From contig NZ_CP045499.1 of NCBI RefSeq assembly GCF_015500075.1, positions 1-64,000 of the forward strand: 64,000 nucleotides of DNA. Reading direction: 5' to 3'. Both the position numbers and the translations under genes were made by a program. This DNA comes from Mesorhizobium sp. INR15. Its GTDB lineage: Bacteria; Pseudomonadota; Alphaproteobacteria; Rhizobiales; Rhizobiaceae. The notes beneath the pieces were generated by a model, which did no database searches, was not told the origin of the DNA, and worked only from the letters and a program-made list of their open reading frames with translations. This document shows positions 37,234-46,679 of this stretch, in pieces (the stretch's first letter is position 1; every line of letters starts with the position of its first letter).

Positions 37234-37587
37234 TCATCCGGCAAGCTGCGGACGCCGGGCCCCCTCGGGGCGAACCAGTCTCCAGTCCAGCCCTTCGAAC
37301 AAGGCCGCGAACATCGCCGGCGACATCCGCATCACCCCGTCGCGAACCTGCGGCCAAACGAACTTCGAACCCTCGAGCCGCTTGTGAACGAGCACAATTC
37401 CAGTGCCATCCCAGACCAGAATCTTGATCCGGTCAGCCCTTTTGGCCCGAAAGACGAAGGCCGCGCCGGCGTAAGGATCGAGGCCGAGTATCTCCTGCAC
37501 CGCCGCCGCCAGCCCGTCCAGGCCGCGACGGAAGTCGACCGGACGGGTCGCCATGTAGATCTTCAGATCGGCGCCCGGTGCAATCAT
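37234..37587 (-). CDS. tnpB: IS66 accessory protein TnpB
   Basis: 117 residues of the IS66 Orf2 family: IYMATRPVDFRRGLDGLAA, DPYAGAAFVFRAKRADRIK, LVWDGTGIVLVHKRLEG. It is needed for IS66 transposition. The ATG overlaps the tnpA stop. Confidence 0.92.
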   Translation of the reverse strand: MIAPGADLKIYMATRPVDFRRGLDGLAAAVQEILGLDPYAGAAFVFRAKRADRIKILVWDGTGIVLVHKRLEGSKFVWPQVRDGVMRMSPAMFAALFEGLDWRLVRPEGARRPQLAG

Positions 37588-38015
37588 CGCGAGGCCCGCA
37601 CTGCACGGATCACCTGCGGCAGATACTCGAGATCAACCGCCGTTCGGATCACAATGCCGTCGATCACGATCTCCACCTTCGCCGGGGTCGATTTCGGTGG
37701 CCGCATCGTCCGTTGAGGCGCCGATACTTCTTCCACCATCAGCGGCGCGAACATCGGCGCCATGCTTTCTGGCAGCGCCAGTCGTCCCTGACGAAGGCGA
37801 CGCCGCCAATCGTAAACCTGCCAGCGGGTCACGCCATGCTTGCGCGCGACCGCAGCAACCTGAACCCCCGGCATCAGGCTCTCGGCCGCAATCCGGGCTC
37901 TATCAGCCTCCGAGCGAATCCGCCGTCCCGTCGGACCTTCCAGAACCTCGAGCCGGCCTGCGTAGCCAGTTGTCGGGACGTCCAAATGGACGTCCATTTT
38001 GCCGTCTGCTCCCAC
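37584..38015 (-). CDS. tnpA: IS66 accessory protein TnpA (HTH)
   Basis: 143 residues. The HTH region AAVARKHGVTRWQVYDWRRR is typical of IS66 TnpA, and the C-terminus ends VEIVIDGIVIRTAVD. Two starts are possible (38015 or the Met seven residues on). Confidence 0.88.
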   Translation of the reverse strand: MGADGKMDVHLDVPTTGYAGRLEVLEGPTGRRIRSEADRARIAAESLMPGVQVAAVARKHGVTRWQVYDWRRRLRQGRLALPESMAPMFAPLMVEEVSAPQRTMRPPKSTPAKVEIVIDGIVIRTAVDLEYLPQVIRAVRASR

Positions 38016-38255
38016 CGGACCCTCCGTCTCTCGCGATCGGGGATTATTGGCACATTCACATCAATCGCGGCACGAGGGGAGCGGCGTGGCGCTTACGTTC
38101 ATCCGCGAAGCCCGGCCGTTAATTCGCAAAGCCATGAATTTCAAACTGACCAGTACGGGAAGGCCGCCATTGTTGACTCCGCCTATGCCAAACGCGTAAG
38201 TCCCGGTTCGCGCATCACGTCCAGGGCGCAGCTTTTCACCTTTGAAGGTACCAAA

Positions 38256-38480
38256 ATGGACGATAAATACGCCAATGCGCGAGAGCACTTTTTCGCGGCA
38301 ATTCGCACGCTAGCAGCCTCTGCCGACACCATACAAACGCGATTGATCGACGCAAATGTGAACATTTTGCACGTCACTATCGATGAATTTGCTGGGGACC
38401 GGGAGCTCAAGTTCAAGCTTGCAAAGATACTGGATCTTCTGGCAATCGATCAGGACGATATGGAGGCCGTGGCTGTTTAG
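38256..38480 (+). CDS. small hypothetical protein
   Basis: 74 residues from the ATG at 38256, with GAAGG eight bases before. It is acidic and helical (MDDKYANAREHFFAAIRTL) with no known domain, and lies 160 bp beyond the right end of the IS66 element. Confidence 0.55.
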   Translation: MDDKYANAREHFFAAIRTLAASADTIQTRLIDANVNILHVTIDEFAGDRELKFKLAKILDLLAIDQDDMEAVAV

Positions 38481-38621
38481 ACAGCCGCGCACATGACTGA
38501 CTTTGAAGCCGTCAAAGTCGCGGATCTGATTTGCGATTTTTACTACGAGCTCACGTAATAGTCGGCGCGGCAGCCCCGTCTTCCCACTAGCGAGGCGCCG
38601 GATCTTGGCCAACCAAATACG

Positions 38622-39125
38622 CTAGGATCGGTTGAGATCAATCCGACTGATAACAATGGTTTTGCCGGTTGCCGGGTCTTTATCGATCGTCGTCAATCGC
38701 ATCCCATTGTCGCCAACTTTTTCCAGCCTTAGCTGGGCGGCACGGTCGCCATTGACTTCTTTTGCCCAATGGATGCCGAGGATTAGTGCGTTGCCTGAGC
38801 GACTGCCACTGAGGCCGGCCGGGCCGGTGCTCGATCCGGTGTATATGCCCGTGTAGGTTTTGCCATTCGTCTTCACGTCGGCGCCGATCGCCCGCGAGAA
38901 GACCACGTAACCAGTACACTTGCCGTTAAGCGCCAATGAGCTTTGCGTTGCGTCAGATGCAAATTTGCAGTTGATTTTGATGGGTTGGGAATCGGCGTCG
39001 ACTTTGACCGTGCCCTTTCCAACCCAGTTGCCGGCAAACGATTTCAGAAAGGCGCCGTCAGCGGCCTGAGCAGGCGCTCCAATGCAAAGCACTGCTGCTG
39101 CCAGCCATCCAATGGATCTTGTCAT
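38622..39125 (-). CDS. exported hypothetical protein
   Basis: 167 residues from the ATG at 39125, with a GAAGGA ribosome site; an alternative ATG at 39140 exists. It has a clear signal peptide (SIGWLAAAVLCIGAPAQAA, cleavage after AQA). The mature part reads FAGNWVGKGTVKVD, two cysteines likely forming a disulfide, and beta-rich sequence, suggesting a lipocalin-like or beta-barrel periplasmic protein. The function is unknown. Confidence 0.7.
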   Translation of the reverse strand: MTRSIGWLAAAVLCIGAPAQAADGAFLKSFAGNWVGKGTVKVDADSQPIKINCKFASDATQSSLALNGKCTGYVVFSRAIGADVKTNGKTYTGIYTGSSTGPAGLSGSRSGNALILGIHWAKEVNGDRAAQLRLEKVGDNGMRLTTIDKDPATGKTIVISRIDLNRS

Positions 39126-39209
39126 GATAAAGTCCTTCAATTCGGCGCAGGCGCGAAGACCATCATAGCGCAGGCGCGATGCAGATTTGAGTTCCTGTCG
39201 ATGATGCGC

Positions 39210-39614
39210 CTAGGCGCTGGCAACTGCCTTCTCGATCTCCTGGGCCGAATGGCCGGTGAGATCCTTGGCGATTTCGCCAATCAGAACGTCCGATAATTTC
39301 TGATGATAGTGCTTGCGCAGTTCGCCAAGCGTTCGAGGAGCGGCGATGATGATCAGGTTGGCGATTTGTCCGCCGAGGACCTGTCGGTTGAGCAGATCGG
39401 CGGTTCCGGCTGCGAAACTGTCCTCCTCGATTTGACTGTTGTCCGGATTGGCGGAGCTGCTCTGATGACGCGCACCGGATCCCTTGTTCTCGTTTGCCAC
39501 GTCTTCCACGACCGAGGCCGTCAGTTTTGGATTGGCTTCGTCTCCTGAATTGCGGAACAGCTTGAGCCTCTCGCCATCGGCCACAGCAACGGTCGCGCCT
39601 TTAGGAATATCCAT
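39210..39614 (-). CDS. host attachment family protein
   Basis: 134 residues from the ATG at 39614, with GGAG upstream. It matches the host-attachment/baeRF-type family: IPKGATVAVADGERLKLFR, then LIIIAAPRTLGELRKHYH and IAKDLTGHSAQEIEKAV. The family was named after attachment to plant cells but resembles release-factor-like domains, so its real role is unclear. It is common in rhizobia beside stress genes. Confidence 0.85.
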   Translation of the reverse strand: MDIPKGATVAVADGERLKLFRNSGDEANPKLTASVVEDVANENKGSGARHQSSSANPDNSQIEEDSFAAGTADLLNRQVLGGQIANLIIIAAPRTLGELRKHYHQKLSDVLIGEIAKDLTGHSAQEIEKAVASA

Positions 39615-39844
39615 GTGTAATGTTCTCCGAGATTGTGCCAGCCCTTGGCTAATCGGTTTGGGGGGCCTACTGACGACAGTGTTAACGCCCCAAGCTGCCA
39701 ATGGATGCTTGGATCTGAGCCTTTTATCGACGCCCGGCCGCCTGGGCCGCGCCGACCGGCCGCACCCCCAAGTAGCACGGCCATTGTGAGATCCGGCATC
39801 AGCTGCCTGGTGTTGGACGGATAGGCCGCATTACATGTCGCGCT

Positions 39845-39869
39845 GGAACGAATGTCGTCGCGCCCCGTT
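39845..39869 (+). promoter_or_regulatory. EcfG-type promoter of the DUF982 gene
   Basis: GGAAC (39845-39849), 16 bases, CGTT (39866-39869), ending 31 bp before the ATG at 39901. Its position supports that start over the in-frame ATG at 39835. Confidence 0.65.
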
Positions 39870-39900
39870 CGCTGAGAGATGGTGGGACAGGGATGACCCG

Positions 39901-40383
39901 ATGCACGATGCTTTTTTCAGGATTCCGCTGACGGTTGAGTTGCCAAATGGAGAACTTCGCAGGTTGTCCAGTGCATCCGAGGCTGCGATCTTGCTGATGG
40001 AGAAGTGGCCGGAAGAGCACGGATCGATATACCGGAGCGCATTGCAGGCCTGCACAGGCTCATTGGCTTCGGAGGACGATGTTGAAAATGCCCGGCAGGC
40101 GTTTTTGGCAGCTGCGGAGGAGGCAGGGCTGAGCGTGCAAGGCGTGCATCACAACGAGGACGCTCCATCGCCGCGTTCGGTAGAACAGCCAAAATCGTCA
40201 TACATCGCCGACGAGAAACGACGGGATCGTGGGCACAGGGAGGAGCAAAAAGACTTTCTCATCCGTTTCCTAGCGCGCGAAACCGGGATTACGGAAGCCC
40301 AGGCGCGCGAACTGATCGATATGGTCGGTACTGACCGTGGATCCCTGCTGCGAGAGGCCAGCATATTGAAGGCGCAGCGCTGA
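39901..40383 (+). CDS. DUF982 domain protein with DUF3606-like tail
   Basis: 160 residues. The N-terminal half is DUF982: FRIPLTVELPNGELRRLSS, SEAAILLMEKWP, YRSALQACTGSL, ARQAFLAAAEEAGL. The C-terminal part (FLARETGITEAQARELIDM) resembles the DUF3606-type helix found in small rhizobial proteins. DUF982 proteins are abundant in Rhizobiales and of unknown function. The start follows from the EcfG-type promoter just upstream, which would make it a general-stress gene. Confidence 0.8.
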   Translation: MHDAFFRIPLTVELPNGELRRLSSASEAAILLMEKWPEEHGSIYRSALQACTGSLASEDDVENARQAFLAAAEEAGLSVQGVHHNEDAPSPRSVEQPKSSYIADEKRRDRGHREEQKDFLIRFLARETGITEAQARELIDMVGTDRGSLLREASILKAQR

Positions 40384-40482
40384 GACGCCGGAATCTGGCA
40401 ATGTGCTGGAAGGAGTGCGCCGCCTATTCTAGGCTGACGGTGAGGACTCCGGGCTAGGCCCACAATCTCGGTAGGTTGGCGT

Positions 40483-40665
40483 TCAGTGCCTGATGGCGTC
40501 GCCGTGCAGCCTCATAGCCGTTTGATTGTTGAATGCAGAAGCCTCTTCGGCCGTGTCGAAACGCGTTGCGATCGCAGTTCCGTCAGGTGCCAGAACGACC
40601 GCCAGGTATGGGAAGCCGTCCATTGGCGGATGGTAGACTACATATACAGGTTGTGAATTTTTCAT
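40483..40665 (-). CDS. small hypothetical protein
   Basis: 60 residues from the ATG at 40665, with AAAGGG before it: VYVVYHPPMDGFPYLAVVL, then RFDTAEEASAFNNQTA. It looks like a compact alpha/beta protein of the kind often seen as single small rhizobial genes. No family name is known to me. Confidence 0.55.
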   Translation of the reverse strand: MKNSQPVYVVYHPPMDGFPYLAVVLAPDGTAIATRFDTAEEASAFNNQTAMRLHGDAIRH

Positions 40666-40959
40666 CACCCTTTGTAGTAGGCGCGCAGGCTTTCGCCAAG
40701 GAGTCTTGCCCAGGGCCCACATAGCCACTGCTGCGCTAGGATTGGTTGATTTGGAACTGAGGGCGAAACAGCCGTGCCTCAAGTATGGTCAGGGGCGATA
40801 AAACTCACGGTATGTTCTGCGGTTTTTTCTCATATGCCGGATGAATTGGGCTAATAGAACCGCGAGCCTCTCGTTTATGACTCGGCTTCGATCGCTCGGA
40901 CCAGGTTCTTGGGTTTCCAAAGGAGGGGCTTTAGATTTTCCGCGGTTGTCGTCATGGAA

Positions 40960-41105
40960 ACTCGCAAAGGGTTCGACAGCATGATGAGCCGCCCGCTCTT
41001 GGCGGCACGCACCAGGCTTGTCAGGATCACCATCGTGCTTTCGAACCAGATCCGCAGAATCATGAAGACATTCGGGCTGCTCGTTCCCGCAGGCTGTGAT
41101 TATGC
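40960..41105 (+). pseudogene. IS110 family transposase relic
   Basis: Reads RKGFDSMMSRPLLAARTRL, then LSNQIRRIMKTFGLLVPAG, the middle region after the DEDD domain of IS110 transposases. A minus-strand scrap LDARHAKAAL near 41150-41180 looks like the N-terminal part of the same family in inverted order. The rest of 40666-41822 has no supportable gene. Confidence 0.45.
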
Positions 41106-41822
41106 ATCGAAGGTTTACCTTGCACAGGCTTCGCAGCAGCAAGCCATCAGCGCTGCCTTGGCATGGCGGGCATCGAGATCGCCGGTATCCCCTCTCCCGC
41201 AGCGCATGATAGAACGATAAGGACGGAGGCCCCGTCCCGAACACCACGCGTATTGCGGCGGGTGCCCGCTTACGCCTAAGTTCGGCAATGATCCTTGGTT
41301 CGGAGGCGCACTTGCCAAGTCAGACGCTCACGGCGATGCGGCTGATCAGCACCGTTCGTTTGCCAGCCGCTCGACCACCAGGGCGGGGATTTCGACAACA
41401 AAGAGATGTAGGCTCGCCGAGAAAACCCAAACGAAAATCGCAGCGAGCCCGCCGTCCCGGCATCCGGGACGCAATAGAGCGACCAATTGCAGTACGGGTC
41501 CGATATCAACGATGTTGCTTATTGGCGGCAAATCAGGCTCACTTCGTTAAGCGCGCCCTTGCGGGGCGAACGCAAACACGGCGCCACGCCCGAGCTGCTG
41601 GCGAGTAAGCGTCGCGAAGGACCAGAGCGCGGCAAATCTGGCCGCTCAATTATAATTTGTATGGCAGGAACCGTTTGTCGTTTTGGTTGTTGTGATTTGT
41701 CGCTAAGGCGCAGCAGACTTACCGACCGGCCGATAGAGGATGGGTCCGTAACCTTTCTCGACGCCACTGAGCAATTGGCGCGGAAATCGTTCCTGGCTCC
41801 TTACATTAACAGGAGCCCTCGC

Positions 41823-42989
41823 ATGTCATCCAGTTTTACCATTTCGACGACAAACGTTCTTGTGGTGGAAGATGAGATGGTGCTCCGCATGCGTGCGGTG
41901 GACATAGTAGAGGATGCGGGGTTCACTGCGGTCCAAGCGGTCAATGCCGACGAGGCACTCTCCATTCTCGAGGCGCGCTCGGACATTTCGTTATTGTTTA
42001 CTGATATTCAGATGCCGGGCAGCATGGACGGTCTGAAACTCGCGCACGCCGTCCATGATAGATGGCCGGCGATCAAGATCATACTGGTTTCCGGTCTGGT
42101 GAACCCGTCGGAAACCGAAAGGCCAGCAGACAGCCGCTTCTTTGGTAAGCCGCTCAGTGTTGAGGACATGACCGAGCAGTTGCAGGCTATGATCGGGTTG
42201 GGAGCATTAAAAATTGTGCCGAGCACGACAATCGCTGCCTCGAACGAGGCGTTTGATCCCTCGACGCATGAGGCCGTCCTGTCGGCGGAGAATGACAGCC
42301 TTCGCCTATTGCTAGAACAAGCCGGCATCGATGCCAAGACCTTGCTCGCGCAAGCCGGCATCGACGCTAAGGAGCGCGAGGCCGCCGACAAGCTTCAGAA
42401 GCTTATTCTGGCGGAACTGCATCATCGCGTCAAAAACACCCTTGCCATGGTGAGCGCTATCGCATCGCAAAGCTTTCGGGCTGCGACGAGTATCGAACAG
42501 GGGCAGAAGGCCATGGAGGGTCGGCTGATCGCTTTGGGACGAGCGCACGACCTGCTCATGCAGGTCAGCTGGGCAAATGCCAGTCTCACGCATACCTTGA
42601 GCGGTGCAACTGATCCATATGACAGCCACGGTGGCAGGCGGTTTCACTTCAACGGGCCTGACATCCAAATTACCTCCGGTGCCGTTATTGCGTTTGCAAT
42701 GACCTTCAATGAACTGTGCACCAACACCACCAAATTCGGGGCGCTTTCCAACCCTGCCGGACGGGTGGAAGTCGCATGGTCAGTCGACGAAACGAAGCAA
42801 AGACTCCGGCTTGTCTGGACCGAAAGAGGCGGGCCTACCGTCGAGCCGCCAACCCGACGAAGCTTCGGAACCCGCTTGATCGAATCCCTAGGCCTTCAAT
42901 TGAATGGCCAGGTGCATCTAAACTATGAGCCTTCAGGTTTTGTCTACACGTTGGATGTGCCGCTCAGTTCAGTCATAGCGGCCGTGTAG
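41823..42989 (+). CDS. receiver-HWE histidine kinase hybrid
   Basis: 388 residues from the ATG at 41823, with AGGAG ten bases before. An N-terminal receiver domain (about residues 8-125) has LVVEDEM acidic residues and phospho-acceptor Asp in LLFTDIQMPG. A short linker follows with two near-copies of LLxQAGIDAK, then an HWE-family dimerisation and kinase domain with the acceptor His in AELHHRVKNTLAMVSA. The N-box is FNELCTNTTKFGAL (Thr-Thr where Asn-Ala is more usual) and a GTRLIESL G-box ends it. There is no membrane segment. Such soluble HWE kinases often feed the alphaproteobacterial general stress pathway. Confidence 0.88.
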   Translation: MSSSFTISTTNVLVVEDEMVLRMRAVDIVEDAGFTAVQAVNADEALSILEARSDISLLFTDIQMPGSMDGLKLAHAVHDRWPAIKIILVSGLVNPSETERPADSRFFGKPLSVEDMTEQLQAMIGLGALKIVPSTTIAASNEAFDPSTHEAVLSAENDSLRLLLEQAGIDAKTLLAQAGIDAKEREAADKLQKLILAELHHRVKNTLAMVSAIASQSFRAATSIEQGQKAMEGRLIALGRAHDLLMQVSWANASLTHTLSGATDPYDSHGGRRFHFNGPDIQITSGAVIAFAMTFNELCTNTTKFGALSNPAGRVEVAWSVDETKQRLRLVWTERGGPTVEPPTRRSFGTRLIESLGLQLNGQVHLNYEPSGFVYTLDVPLSSVIAAV

Positions 42990-43032
42990 GTCGCCCGCGC
43001 CCGGTCGGACGGCGATAGCCTAGGAGGAGTTC

Positions 43033-43254
43033 ATGACCCCCGATCGCCTCAGCAAATGCCTATCCATCATCCGGTGGACGCCCAGTACGCTCGCGCGCTG
43101 CCTTGGCTGCGATGTGTCCCTGGTGAACGCATGGCTGAACGATCGCGAGGAAATCCCGGTGAAAGCTGGCGCCTGGATCGAGACACTGGCGACGATCCAT
43201 GAGAAGGCGGAGATGCTGAAGCCTGTCGGGCTTAAGGGGAAGCGGTTTTCTTGA
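43033..43254 (+). CDS. small helix-turn-helix-like protein
   Basis: 73 residues with a strong GGAGGAG ribosome site. The first half, DRLSKCLSIIRWTPSTLAR then CDVSLVNAWLNDREEIPV, has the shape of an XRE-type HTH. It lies 40 bp after the receiver-HWE kinase gene and may share its transcript. Confidence 0.65.
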   Translation: MTPDRLSKCLSIIRWTPSTLARCLGCDVSLVNAWLNDREEIPVKAGAWIETLATIHEKAEMLKPVGLKGKRFS

Positions 43255-43331
43255 CCGCAGATTCCATCACAAGCCGCTATTGCGGCATGACTGCATACGC
43301 CATCGCCAACCTCGGCCGCCGAGAAGTGCAG

Positions 43332-43802
43332 TCAAAGGCGAGCGGTGGGCGTCGGTGTAGGCGTCAGGCTGCGAAAGCCTGAATTCGGGTAAGAGACCTG
43401 AGCGTTTCTGCGGATGAAATTGGCGCCCATTGCGACAAGGATCGTGGCTTGCGAGACATCTATGCGCTGCTCGTAGTCGCGCACGAGGCGGTGCCGTGCC
43501 ATCTGTCGTCCAGCCGAAGGTCTGCTCGACGACCAGCGGCGGGGCAGTATCTGGAAGCCCTTCTGGTCGTCGGATCGACGGATGACCTCGACCACGAAGT
43601 CGAGATAGGTGGCTTTGTCCATGAGCTTCAGCCGGTCATAGGCGCCGTCGGCGATCAGATGCTTGACCCAGGGCCAGCGCTTGCGGATACCATCCAGGAT
43701 CGCCTGAGCGTCGGGACTGTCGGAGATATCGGCGGTGGAGACGCAACCAATCAACAGGCGCCCATCCTTATCGACGGCAATGTGTCGCTTGCGGTCTGAC
43801 AA
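43332..43802 (-). pseudogene. IS5 family transposase, C-terminal part
   Basis: Reads RKRHIAVDKDGRLLIGCVS, HLIADGAYDRLKLMDKA with the second Asp, then QILPRRW; a frame break near 43520 disrupts the region that should hold the Glu, and VRDYEQRIDVSQATILVAM follows. The N-terminal half is absent. It belongs to a different IS5 subgroup from the element at 35.2 kb. Confidence 0.7.
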
Positions 43803-43958
43803 TCTGTGTCTCGGCCCTTTAATTGCGGCTAATGGTCAAGCATTTCTTTCCTTCCTTGCCGGCATCATGTTCCCGGCTCGGTACGCATACGCTGAGGGCC
43901 GCAGGAGATGTAGGTTCGCGCGAGCGATGCTGGGTTCTATGATGGTGTTTTGTGAAGG

Positions 43959-45603
43959 TCAGGCGGCTTGCTGTTCGAGGATCGTGCCGGCGCGCCGCAG
44001 ACGCAGCCATTCCCAAGGCAACAATTCGTGCAGACGCGAAGTGGGAAGATCGGCGATACGAGCCAGGACGTCGGCGAGCCAGGCCTTCGGATCGACATTG
44101 TTGAGGCGGGCCGTCGTAATGAGTGTGAGCATGACGGCAGCGCGGTCGGCACCTCGCTGGGAGCCAGCGAAGGTCCAGTTGCGCCGCCCCAGAGCAATGC
44201 CCCGCAGTGCTCGTTCGGCTGCGTTGTTGCTAAGGCAGATTCTGCCGTCGTCGAGGAACCGGGCAAAATCGGCCCAGCGCCGGAGCATGTAGTTGATCGG
44301 TTTCAGCACCTCGGCTGAGCGCGAGAGGGTTTCGCGCTCGCAGAGCAACCAGGCGCGCATGTCGTCGAGAAGCGGTTTGCTCTTCTCCTGGCGCACAGCC
44401 TGCCGCTCGTCGGCACTGCAGCCGTTGATGGCGCGCTCGATCTCGAACAGCGCGTCGAGACGCCTGGCCGCTTCCAGCGCGACCGGCGAGACCGGTTTGC
44501 CCTTCTTGCCGCTGCGGGCATGTTTCTCGATATCGGCCAGCTCGAAGAATCCCCGGCGCGCATGGGCGTAGCAAAAAGCCGGCGTGATCCTTTCGTTGCG
44601 GGTCGAACAGAGGTTCGAAGCCACTGTAACAGTCGCATTGCAGGATGCCGGCGAACCCAGCCAGATGTTTCTGGGGACGCTCACCGCGCCGGTCACTCGA
44701 GGCGTAATAGATCGCGGCCGGCGGCGCAGGCCCGGCGAAGGGACGGTCATCGCGTACATAGGTCCATATGCGCCCGGTTGTGCACTTGCCCTTCGCCAGG
44801 ATACGGATGGTGGTGTCGTCACCATGAAGCCGCTCGGCAGCAAACACATGGTTTTCGATCAGGCGTAATAGCGGCATGACGGCGAAGGCCCCGTGGCCGA
44901 CCTGATCGGCCAGCGTCGACAGCGGCAGATCGATCCCCTCGGCCTTCAAGCGCATGCTCTGGCGGTTGAGTGGGGCGTGCATGCCGAACTTGTCGAACAA
45001 GATCGTCGCCAGCAGTTGCGGACCGATGAAGCCACGGGGCGTGGCATGGAAGGGCGCCGGTGCCTGGCTGACCTTACCGCAATCGCGGCAGGTGAACTTC
45101 TCGCGCACCGTCTCGATCACCTTGAAGCGGCGCGGGATTTCCTCCAGCGTTTCGGTCACATCCTCACCCAGCTTCGACAGCCGCGATCCGCCGCAACAGG
45201 TACAAGCGGCGGGAGCATCAATGACGACCCGCTCGCGCTCGATGTCCTGCGGCCAGGGCTTGCGTACCGGCCGCTTGCGCGTGAAGGCACATACGCTGTG
45301 GGTTTTCGCTGCCGCAGTGGCTGCGCCAAGCTCGTCCTCGCTCGCCGCAGTCACCAGATCTTCGAGCTGAAGTTCCATCTGCTCGATCAGCCGAGCCGTG
45401 CGTTCGGACCGCTGGCCGTATTTCTCGCGCTTCAGCTTCTCGATCATGAGTTGCAGATGAGCGATCAGGGCCTCGGTATCCGACAATTTCGCCTGCGCGC
45501 GGGCGGCCATCGCCTCGGCCTGCAACCGTGCTTCGCGTTCGGCCCGTAGCGCCGCCAGGGCGCTTGCGAGGTCCGAAGGAAGATCATCCGGCTTCAACGT
45601 CAT
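43959..45603 (-). pseudogene. tnpC: IS66 transposase TnpC with a frameshift
   Basis: The first frame (45603 to about 44600) has the coiled-coil start, the zinc finger CTCCGGSRLSKLGEDV with FTCRDCGKV, HGDDTTIRILAKGK with the first Asp, and CDCYSGFEPLFDPQRK. Reading then moves to another frame: TPAFCYAHARRGFFELADI, ARFLDDGRICLSNNAAERA with the Glu, and LLPWEWLRLR. The shift lies at about 44580-44600. It is either a real inactivating indel or a sequencing error in a run of A/T bases. Confidence 0.82.
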
Positions 45604-45648
45604 GAAGCCAGTGAATCAGACTTTTCCTGCGATTTCAAAAGCTAAATG

Positions 45649-45996
45649 CTAGCCAACCCGCGTCGGCCGCCATGTTTTCTGCGGGTTACGCCAATCGATC
45701 CCGGACAGCAGATAACCGAGCTGCGCCGTCGAGATCGTCACCGCGCCGTCGGCAGGGCTCGGCCAGATGAACCGCCCTCGCTCCAGCCGTTTCGTGAACA
45801 GGCAGGCGCCCTGGCCGTCATGCCAGATTACCTTCAACAGATTGCCTCTGCGACCTCGAAAGCAAAACAGATGGCCCGACAGCGGATCTCGGCGAAGCAC
45901 TTCCTGCACCTGCAGCGACAGGCCCGGGAAGCCGCGACGCATGTCAGTGTAGCCCGTCGCAAGCCACACCCGCACACCACTGGGAACCGGGATCAT
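45649..45996 (-). CDS. tnpB: IS66 accessory protein TnpB
   Basis: 115 residues: VWLATGYTDMRRGFPGLSL, DPLSGHLFCFRGRRGNLLK, IWHDGQGACLFTKRLERG. This is standard IS66 Orf2 family sequence. The start overlaps the tnpA stop by 4 bp. Confidence 0.92.
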   Translation of the reverse strand: MIPVPSGVRVWLATGYTDMRRGFPGLSLQVQEVLRRDPLSGHLFCFRGRRGNLLKVIWHDGQGACLFTKRLERGRFIWPSPADGAVTISTAQLGYLLSGIDWRNPQKTWRPTRVG

Positions 45997-46379
45997 CCAA
46001 GCTGCTCCAGCGCGCGCACGATCCGCATCAGAGCCTCGACATCAACGTCGCGATCCACCAAAACGCGCCAGCCGTTCGCCACCACGATCTCGATCCGCCC
46101 GCAGCCCGAGTCCCCGCTCCGTACAGGACGTTCAGGCACGATCACTGCGGGAATGAATCCCTCGATGTCGCCAAGGCGGTCCTCACGATACGCCTTGCGC
46201 CACGCAAACAGGAGCTGGTTCGAAATCCCATGACGACGAGCCGTCGCCGATGCCAGGCGAGGACCCGAGAAGCTCTCTTCAACGATCCGCAGCTTCTCCG
46301 CATCAGACCATCGCCGACGGCGGCCGGTCTCCACGATCTCAAGGCGGCTCACATGACGACTATCAGTAAGGATATCCAT
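45993..46379 (-). CDS. tnpA: IS66 accessory protein TnpA (HTH)
   Basis: 128 residues. The N-terminal HTH has RRRWSDAEKLRIVEESF, then SATARRHGISNQLLFAWRK, and the C-terminus has GRIEIVVANGWRVLVDRDVD. This is the usual first gene of an IS66 operon. Confidence 0.9.
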   Translation of the reverse strand: MDILTDSRHVSRLEIVETGRRRRWSDAEKLRIVEESFSGPRLASATARRHGISNQLLFAWRKAYREDRLGDIEGFIPAVIVPERPVRSGDSGCGRIEIVVANGWRVLVDRDVDVEALMRIVRALEQLG

Positions 46380-46679
46380 ACCGACAGTCAGCTACGACAT
46401 CAAAATTACCGCAAGGCGGCCGCCCTCGGAGGCGTACCCGGCTCGAAGTGCCTCAACGTGTGCAACGACGCTTGGACGAGCCCCAAACCAGGCTCCCGGC
46501 TGGGCTGGTGTTTATGCCGATTGAGTTGCGGGTTGTAAGTGTTCTGCCATCGCCGGGGTCATGGTCCTTTCCGAGGTCGAATGCCTCATGATGATGTTCG
46601 GGTCGGGTGCCTCAACGTGGTGAACGAGGTACGGAAGAGTTGTCCTCAGCCGAAACAACGAGGTCACCGCAACCGCCGT

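Larger units (their letters stand above)
34735..38096 (-). mobile_element. IS66 family element, interrupted by an IS5 element
   Basis: Terminal repeats GTAAGCGCC (34735) and GGCGCTTAC (ending at 38096). The flanks GTTCAAAC (34727-34734) and GTTCATCC (38097-38104) agree at 6 of 8 positions, an aged 8-bp target duplication. The minus-strand genes are tnpA, tnpB and tnpC. Removing the inner IS5 element leaves about 2.54 kb, a normal IS66 size. Confidence 0.88.
43881..46437 (-). mobile_element. second IS66 family element
   Basis: 2557 bp. The ends GTACGCATACGCTGAGGG (43881) and CCCTCGGAGGCGTAC (ending at 46437) are imperfect inverted repeats. The flanks carry a perfect 8-bp target duplication CCGGCTCG at 43873-43880 and 46438-46445, the length expected for IS66. 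Minus-strand genes are tnpA, tnpB and tnpC. Its proteins differ clearly from those of the element at 34.7 kb. Confidence 0.92.

Noticed and set aside
41346..41531. 61-codon hydrophobic minus-strand frame as a membrane protein gene
   Set aside because: It starts with TTG, has no ribosome site and lies in decayed insertion-sequence DNA.
41668..41692. EcfG-type promoter before the receiver-HWE kinase
   Set aside because: GGAAC is present, but at 16-17 bases the -10 reads TGTT or GTTG instead of CGTT.
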